A stretch of DNA of 64,000 nt from assembly GCF_000482705.1 (NCBI RefSeq), contig NZ_KI519476.1:5480-69479 (forward strand), given 5' to 3'. Below the pieces are notes generated by a model that was given only the letters and a program-made list of their open reading frames with translations, was not told where the DNA came from and ran no database searches. The DNA is from Glycomyces arizonensis DSM 44726. Its GTDB lineage: Bacteria > Actinomycetota > Actinomycetes > Mycobacteriales > Micromonosporaceae. Within the stretch, counting starts at the first letter, position 1. Each line of letters starts with the position of its first letter. Shown piece by piece: positions 59,572 through 64,000 of this stretch. Both the position numbers and the translations under genes were made by a program.

Positions 59572-60504
59572 ATGGAGCAGCACAGCGCCGCCTCGACGCG
59601 GCCGCAGCGGACGGCGGCCAGCCGCCTCGCGGTCGGCGTCGTATCCGCCGGACGGGTCGGCTCCATCGTCGGTTCCGCCCTCCAAAGGGCCGGACACCGC
59701 ATCGTGGCCGCCACGGCCGTCTCCGAAGCCTCCCGCGCCCGCGCCGCGCGCTCCTTCCCCGATGCCGAGATCCTCCCGCCCCCGGACGTCACCGCCTCGG
59801 CCGAACTGGTCGTCATCGCCGTCCCGGACGACGCCATCGCGCCGCTCGTCGCCGCCCTGCCCTTCCGGCCCGGCCAGATCGTCGTCCACACCTCCGGGGC
59901 CAACGGCGTCGGCGTCCTGCGGCCCGCCCACGACGCGGGGGCCCTCACCGCCGCGCTCGCCCCCGCCATGACCTTCACCGGCCGCGCCGAAGACCTCGAA
60001 CGGCTCAGCGGGATCTCCTGGGCCGTCACCGGCGAGGCCGACGCCCGCTACATCGGCGAGGCCCTCGTCGTCGAGATGGGCGGCGAACCCGAGCACATCG
60101 GCGAGGCCGACCGCGCGCGCTACCACGCCGCGCTCGTCTACACCGCCAACCACCTCGTCACACTCGTCAACGACACCGTCGACCAGCTGCGCGACATGGG
60201 CGTGGCCGAGCCCGAGCGGCTGCTCGCCCCGCTCGCCTCCGCCGCGCTCGACAACGCGCTGCGCCACGGCGACGCCGGGCTCACCGGCCCCGTCTCGCGC
60301 GGCGACGCGGGCACCGTCGCCGGGCACCTCCGAGCCCTGGCCGGCACCGACATCGCCGACGCCTACCGCGCGCTGGCCCGGCGCACCGCCGAACGCGCCC
60401 TCGACTCCGGCCGGCTCGGCGCCGCCGACGCCGAAGGACTGCTCGAAGTCCTCTCCAACCCCCTTTCCAACCCCGCCCACCCCGAGGAGGAGACTCCAGA
60501 ATGA
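59572..60504 (+). CDS. Rossmann/DUF2520 dehydrogenase-like protein upstream of panC
   Basis: This 310-aa protein has an N-terminal NAD(P)-binding Rossmann domain ([20 protein letters not shown], about 19-38) followed by a helical DUF2520 domain ([20 protein letters not shown]). The arrangement resembles 6-phosphogluconate or ketopantoate dehydrogenases. The first glycine motif is GxVSAGxVG. In actinobacteria it consistently precedes panC and is suspected to serve as ketopantoate reductase in pantothenate synthesis; not proven. Its stop overlaps the panC start (ATGA). Confidence 0.9.
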   Translation: MEQHSAASTRPQRTAASRLAVGVVSAGRVGSIVGSALQRAGHRIVAATAVSEASRARAARSFPDAEILPPPDVTASAELVVIAVPDDAIAPLVAALPFRPGQIVVHTSGANGVGVLRPAHDAGALTAALAPAMTFTGRAEDLERLSGISWAVTGEADARYIGEALVVEMGGEPEHIGEADRARYHAALVYTANHLVTLVNDTVDQLRDMGVAEPERLLAPLASAALDNALRHGDAGLTGPVSRGDAGTVAGHLRALAGTDIADAYRALARRTAERALDSGRLGAADAEGLLEVLSNPLSNPAHPEEETPE

Positions 60505-61331
60505 GCCTGCTCGTCCACACCCGAGACGACCTGGCACGGGCCCGAGGCGCCCTGCCGGGCCGCGTCGCCGTCGTCCCCACCATGGGGGCGCTGCACGAGG
60601 GCCACCGCGCCAACTTCCGGCGCGCGCGCGAGAGCGCCGACGCGGTGATCGCCACCGTCTTCGTCAACCCGCTCCAGTTCGGGCCCGGCGAAGACCTCGA
60701 CCGCTATCCGCGCACGCTCGACGCCGACGTCGCAGTCTGCGAAGAAGCGGGCGTCGACCTCGTGTTCGCGCCCGCCGAATCCGAGCTGTACCCGCACGGG
60801 AGGGACGGCCTGACCACCGTCCACGCCGGTCCCGACGGCGACCTCCTCGAAGGCGCCTCCAGGCCCGGCTTCTTCACCGGCGTCCTCACCGTCGTCGCCA
60901 AGCTGTTCCACCTCACCCGGCCCGACGTCGCCTGCTTCGGGGAGAAGGACTTCCAGCAGCTCGCCCTCGTGCGCCGCATGGTGCGCGACCTCGACTTCGG
61001 CATCGAGATCGTGCCCGTGGCGACCGTGCGCGAAGCCGACGGCCTGGCCAAGTCCAGCCGCAACGTCTACCTCTCTGAGGCCGAGCGGGCCGCCGCGCAG
61101 GCCATCCCGCACGCCATCCGCGCCGCCCAGGGCTCGCCGGATCCGCTCGCCGCCGCCGAGAAGGTCCTCGCCGCCGAGCCCGGCCTGGCCGTCGACTACG
61201 CGGTCGTGCGCGCGGGCGACCTCGGTGAGGCCCCCGCCTCGGGGCCCGCCCGGCTCCTCATCGCCGCCAAGGCGGGCACCACCCGCCTGATCGACAACGC
61301 CGCCGTCACGATCGGAGACCCCGATGCTTAG
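60501..61331 (+). CDS. panC: Pantothenate synthetase
   Basis: It condenses pantoate and beta-alanine with ATP to pantothenate. The 276-aa protein has the HIGH-like motif ([16 protein letters not shown], about 24-39), [20 protein letters not shown], and the KMSKS-equivalent [16 protein letters not shown] 60501 has a GAGGAGGAG site and a 4-bp overlap with the upstream gene; it overlaps panD by 8 bp. The reading frame is open far upstream by chance. Confidence 0.97.
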   Translation: MSLLVHTRDDLARARGALPGRVAVVPTMGALHEGHRANFRRARESADAVIATVFVNPLQFGPGEDLDRYPRTLDADVAVCEEAGVDLVFAPAESELYPHGRDGLTTVHAGPDGDLLEGASRPGFFTGVLTVVAKLFHLTRPDVACFGEKDFQQLALVRRMVRDLDFGIEIVPVATVREADGLAKSSRNVYLSEAERAAAQAIPHAIRAAQGSPDPLAAAEKVLAAEPGLAVDYAVVRAGDLGEAPASGPARLLIAAKAGTTRLIDNAAVTIGDPDA

Positions 61332-61785
61332 GAACATGTTCAAGTCCAAGATCCACCGCGCCACCGTCACGCAGGCCGACCTGCACTACGTCGGATCGGT
61401 GACCGTCGACGCGGACCTGCTGGAGGCCGCCGACATCCTCGACGGCGAGCAGGTCGCCATCGTCGACATCACCAACGGCGCGCGGCTGGAGACCTACACC
61501 ATCGCCGGAGAGCGCGGCAGCGGCGTCATCGGCATCAACGGCGCCGCCGCCCACCTCATCGACCCCGGTGACCTGGTGATCCTCATCTCATACGCGCAGA
61601 TGGAGGACGCCGAGGCGCGCGCGTACACGCCGCGCGTCGTGCATGTCAACGAGCGCAACGAGATCATCGAGGTGAACGGCGACAAGGCCGTTCCCGCGCC
61701 CGGCACCGCCGGGAACCCCGTGGCGCCGCCGCTGGCCGGGCAGGCCGCGGGCAACGCGGTGGCGACGTCACTAGCCGAGCGGTAA
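61324..61785 (+). CDS. panD: Aspartate 1-decarboxylase
   Basis: This pyruvoyl enzyme makes beta-alanine for PanC. The 153-aa proenzyme starts [20 protein letters not shown], with the self-cleavage pair Gly24-Ser25 in HYVGSVTVD. Ser25 becomes the pyruvoyl group. Catalytic Lys9 and Tyr (ISYAQMED) are present. The last 25 residues are Pro/Ala-rich and longer than usual. It overlaps panC and is presumably co-transcribed and coupled. Confidence 0.97.
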   Translation: MLRNMFKSKIHRATVTQADLHYVGSVTVDADLLEAADILDGEQVAIVDITNGARLETYTIAGERGSGVIGINGAAAHLIDPGDLVILISYAQMEDAEARAYTPRVVHVNERNEIIEVNGDKAVPAPGTAGNPVAPPLAGQAAGNAVATSLAER

Positions 61786-61796
61786 GTTTCTTGACC

Positions 61797-63263
61797 ATGA
61801 CCGAAGAAACGAAGCACGAGACCGCCGAGGGCGGGCAGGGCGACAAACCCGAGCCCTCGGACGACCTCAAGACCACCCACCACACCCTTGGTGACCTCTC
61901 CTACACCGCCACCACCGGGCGGATCGTCCTGCGCGAAGAGGTGACGGAGGACGAGAAGTACAACGGCCGCAAAGCCAAGGCCGAACTCTCGATCACCTAC
62001 TACACGCTCGACGGCGCCGAGGCCGCCTCCCGGCCGGTCACCTTCGCGTTCAACGGCGGCCCCGGATCCTCCTCGATCTGGCTGCACCTGGGCCTGCTCG
62101 GGCCCCGCCGGGTCGACTCCGGCGACGTCGGAGACCTCACCCCGCCGCCGTACGGGCTGCTCGACAACGAGGAGACCCTGCTGCGCCACACCGACCTGGT
62201 CTTCATCGACCCGGTCTCCACCGGCTACTCCCGCGCCGCCGAGGGCGAGAAGCCGAAGGACTACCACGGCTTCACCGGCGACATCGAATCCGTCGGCGAG
62301 ATCATCCGGCTGTGGACCACCAGGCAGGGCCGCTGGCTCTCGCCCAAGTTCCTCATCGGCGAGTCCTACGGCGGCACCCGCGGCGCGGGCCTGGCCGACT
62401 ACCTGCAGTCGCGCCACGGCATGTTCCTCAACGGCGTCATGTTCCTGGCCCCGGCGTTCAACATGGAGACGCTCTACCACGCGCGCTACTCCGACCTGCC
62501 GAACCCGCTGTTCCTGCCGACCTACGCGGCGACCGCCCACTACCACGGCCTGCACCCCGACCGCGAGCTCGACGACCTCGTCGCCGAGGCGCGCGCCTAC
62601 GCCGACGAGTTCCGCGCCGTGCTCGCCAAGGGCCAGAACCTCACGCCCGAGGAGCGGGCCGCCGCCGTCGCCAAGATCGCCTCGCTGGCCGGGGTGAGCG
62701 AGGAGTACGTCGACAACGCCAACCTGCGGCTGGAGCACACGCGGTACTACTCCGAGCTGCTGCGGCACCGGAAGCTCGTGACCGGGCGGCTGGACACGCG
62801 CTTCACCGGGCCGGCGGACAACTACACCCACGAGGTGATGGCGTTCGACCCGTTCCTGTCGGCCATCGACGGGCCGTACACGGCCGCGCTCCAGGCCTAC
62901 CTGCACGGCGAGCTGGAGTACGAGAACGACGCGGTGTACGAGACGCTCTCGCGCAACGTCCACCCGTGGTCGTACAAGGAGTTCGAGGGCAACGCCGTCG
63001 ACGTCATCGACAGGCTCGGCAACGCGATGCGCGCCAACCCGCACCTGAAGGTGCACGTGGCGATGGGCCGCTACGACGGCGGCGTCCCGATCGAGGCGAT
63101 CGAGTACACGCTCGACCACCTGGAGATCCCGCTCGAAGCGCGCGAGCGGATCGAGACCAGGGTCTACCCGACCGGGCACATGATGTACGTGCACGGGCCC
63201 TCGCGCCTCCAGCAGGCCGCGGACCTCGCCGCCTTCATCCGAAGCGCCTCCGGGCGAAGCTAG
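61797..63263 (+). CDS. Peptidase S10 (serine carboxypeptidase) family protein
   Basis: This 488-aa serine carboxypeptidase-like protein has substrate-binding FAFNGGPGSSSIWLHLGLLG (about 83-102), nucleophile Ser in FLIGESYGGTRG (about 183-194), Asp in VAMGRYDGGVPIEAIEYTLD, and His in YPTGHMMYVHGPSRLQQ. There is no signal peptide, so it may act inside the cell or leave by another path. It lies 11 bp after panD and may be part of the pan operon. Its TAG stop lies in the CTAG target site of the following MITE-like element, but the gene appears complete. Confidence 0.93.
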   Translation: MTEETKHETAEGGQGDKPEPSDDLKTTHHTLGDLSYTATTGRIVLREEVTEDEKYNGRKAKAELSITYYTLDGAEAASRPVTFAFNGGPGSSSIWLHLGLLGPRRVDSGDVGDLTPPPYGLLDNEETLLRHTDLVFIDPVSTGYSRAAEGEKPKDYHGFTGDIESVGEIIRLWTTRQGRWLSPKFLIGESYGGTRGAGLADYLQSRHGMFLNGVMFLAPAFNMETLYHARYSDLPNPLFLPTYAATAHYHGLHPDRELDDLVAEARAYADEFRAVLAKGQNLTPEERAAAVAKIASLAGVSEEYVDNANLRLEHTRYYSELLRHRKLVTGRLDTRFTGPADNYTHEVMAFDPFLSAIDGPYTAALQAYLHGELEYENDAVYETLSRNVHPWSYKEFEGNAVDVIDRLGNAMRANPHLKVHVAMGRYDGGVPIEAIEYTLDHLEIPLEARERIETRVYPTGHMMYVHGPSRLQQAADLAAFIRSASGRS

Positions 63264-63422
63264 GGGGTGTCTGGTGGATCAGAACGGGCGCTATCCGGCC
63301 CATTTGCCCGCTCGCTGCGTTGTCGGGCTCCCAGATCCAACACCGGGATCTGGAAGCCCTTCCGCCTTGCGAGCGAACAAATGGACTCGGATACCGCCTC
63401 GCCCTGATCCACCAGACACCCC
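63264..63422. mobile_element. MITE-like palindromic insertion (159 bp) with CTAG target duplication
   Basis: The ends are perfect inverted repeats beginning GGGGGTGTCTGGTGGATC; including CTAG on each side the repeat is 23 bp (63260-63282 and 63404-63426). The interior is an imperfect long hairpin (ATCC, CCATTTG, GCTCGC and CCAGATCC recur in complement). It has no coding capacity. CTAG duplication is typical of IS5-family transposition, so a non-autonomous IS5-type MITE is proposed. Confidence 0.75.
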
Positions 63423-63481
63423 CTAGCAACACCGCATCCGGAGCGCCTTCGGGCGACACTGGAAGCACAGCACCAGGAGCG

Positions 63482-63525
63482 CATCAACCGGTGACACCGC
63501 CGACCACGCCGCCGCAGGCGGCCGC
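63482..63525 (+). repeat. Degenerate duplicate of the nadB translation-start region
   Basis: CATCAACCGGTGACACCGCC and the following 20 or so bases closely match 63612-63656, where nadB begins. The duplicate encodes the same MTPPTTPP start but then diverges into an Arg-rich frame ending at about 63,625, so it is unlikely to be a gene. It lies in the 195-bp gap between the MITE and nadB. Confidence 0.65.
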
Positions 63526-63621
63526 ATCGCGGCCGCGGTGGCGGCGTGCACGCGGATCCGCCGCGCTGCGCCGCGTCGAAGCCGCCCGCCGGGCTGGCCG
63601 CACAAGGAGGACATCGAACCG

Positions 63622-64000
63622 GTGACACCGCCGACCACACCGCCGCTTCGGCTGCCGCGCCTGCCGCGGCGGCTGCGGGCCGCGGCCCCGTCCTGGACCG
63701 AGACCACCGACGTGTGCGTCATCGGCTCCGGCGTCGCGGGCCTCACCTGCGCCCTCAACCTGCGCCAAGCCGGATTCCACGTCACCGTGGTCACCAAGGT
63801 CCACATCGACGACGGCTCCACGCGGTGGGCGCAGGGCGGCGTGGCCGCCGTGCTCGACCCGCTCGACACTCCCGAGGCCCATGCCCGCGACACCCAGATC
63901 GCGGGCGTGGGCCTGTGCGACCCGGCCGCGGTCGAGGTCACCGTCACCGAAGGCCCCGACAGGGTCGCCGACCTCATCCACGCCGGCGCGAACTTCGACC
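63622..64000 (+). CDS. nadB: L-aspartate oxidase, 5' part (runs off window)
   Basis: The first 126 residues are present. After a Pro/Leu/Arg-rich leader come the FAD-binding GxGxxG motif (VCVIGSGVAGLTCALNLRQA, about 32-51) and the NadB-specific GSTRWAQGGVAAVLDPLDTP (about 67-86), where the substrate carboxylate is held. The enzyme oxidises aspartate to iminoaspartate for NAD synthesis. GTG 63622 follows AAGGAGGACATCGAACCG. Its place after panC-panD matches actinobacterial gene order, interrupted here by the S10 gene and a MITE. Confidence 0.93.
   Translation, partial: MTPPTTPPLRLPRLPRRLRAAAPSWTETTDVCVIGSGVAGLTCALNLRQAGFHVTVVTKVHIDDGSTRWAQGGVAAVLDPLDTPEAHARDTQIAGVGLCDPAAVEVTVTEGPDRVADLIHAGANFD

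Noticed and set aside
58374-60500. Open frame continuing upstream of panC for 2.1 kb
   Set aside because: The upstream part is antisense to the methyltransferase and out of frame with the DUF2520 gene; PanC homology begins exactly at ATG 60501.

Overview
This 64 kb window is chromosomal DNA of a high-GC (about 70%) actinobacterium, probably a filamentous, sporulating type. The evidence is near-uniform G/C at third codon positions, frequent GTG/TTG starts with 1-4 bp gene overlaps, and characteristic neighbourhoods: ppk1-mutT1, pheA upstream of serS, serS followed by two HAD phosphatases, and DUF2520-panC-panD-nadB. A secreted protein with four chaplin-like repeats suggests aerial hyphae. Genus cannot be fixed from sequence alone; Glycomycetaceae/Micromonospora-like gene content is only an impression.

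Layout. 1-5.5 kb: an AT-rich inverted-repeat island, a large LuxR (LAL) regulator, a DUF664 protein, an FMN reductase and radA. 5.6-6.8 kb: a decayed IS605-type tnpB whose omega-RNA/right end looks intact. 6.8-12.9 kb: HAD phosphatase, LacI and ArsR regulators, a truncated binding-protein gene colliding with a membrane protein gene, and DedA. 13-20.6 kb: cell-surface proteins (small exported protein, chaplin-like protein), SRPBCC protein, membrane-anchored Hsp70-like protein and a multidomain GH3. 20.7-25.6 kb: an Rpn-type nuclease with a candidate intragenic antitoxin, then mutT1-ppk1 under a clear PHO box. 25.7-35.6 kb: tRNA-Glu and tRNA-Asp, pheA, GPP34, an ArsR/MFS pair with a palindromic operator, a Mop regulator-modABC operon, and serS. 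35.8-43.9 kb: DUF488, two HADs, a TetR/MFS pair damaged by a deletion, an ABC-F protein, and a frameshifted TIGR03086 gene facing an NmrA/TetR pair.

44-55.7 kb is the accessory core. A four-gene minus-strand operon carries a type VII secretion-like (EspC/WXG-like) pair and two companion proteins. Divergent from it are a membrane-anchored pentapeptide-repeat protein, an intact IS630 element, and translationally coupled genes encoding coiled-coil, proline-rich and low-complexity proteins. Among these are three paralogues of about 160 aa that I do not recognise. This is the best candidate for an undescribed system in the window.

55.8-64 kb returns to ordinary chromosome: isochorismatase-like hydrolase, DUF1579-like protein, secreted polysaccharide deacetylase with a lectin domain, MidA-like methyltransferase, the panC/panD pathway with a DUF2520 dehydrogenase-like gene, an S10 peptidase followed by a MITE-like palindromic insertion, and the start of nadB, which runs off the window.

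Several genes look broken: tnpB, the DHA2 MFS, TIGR03086, the 5' extension of the SRPBCC gene and the binding protein at 9.8 kb. Two of these breaks are consistent with loss of one base in a short C run, so sequencing error must be excluded before calling them biological.
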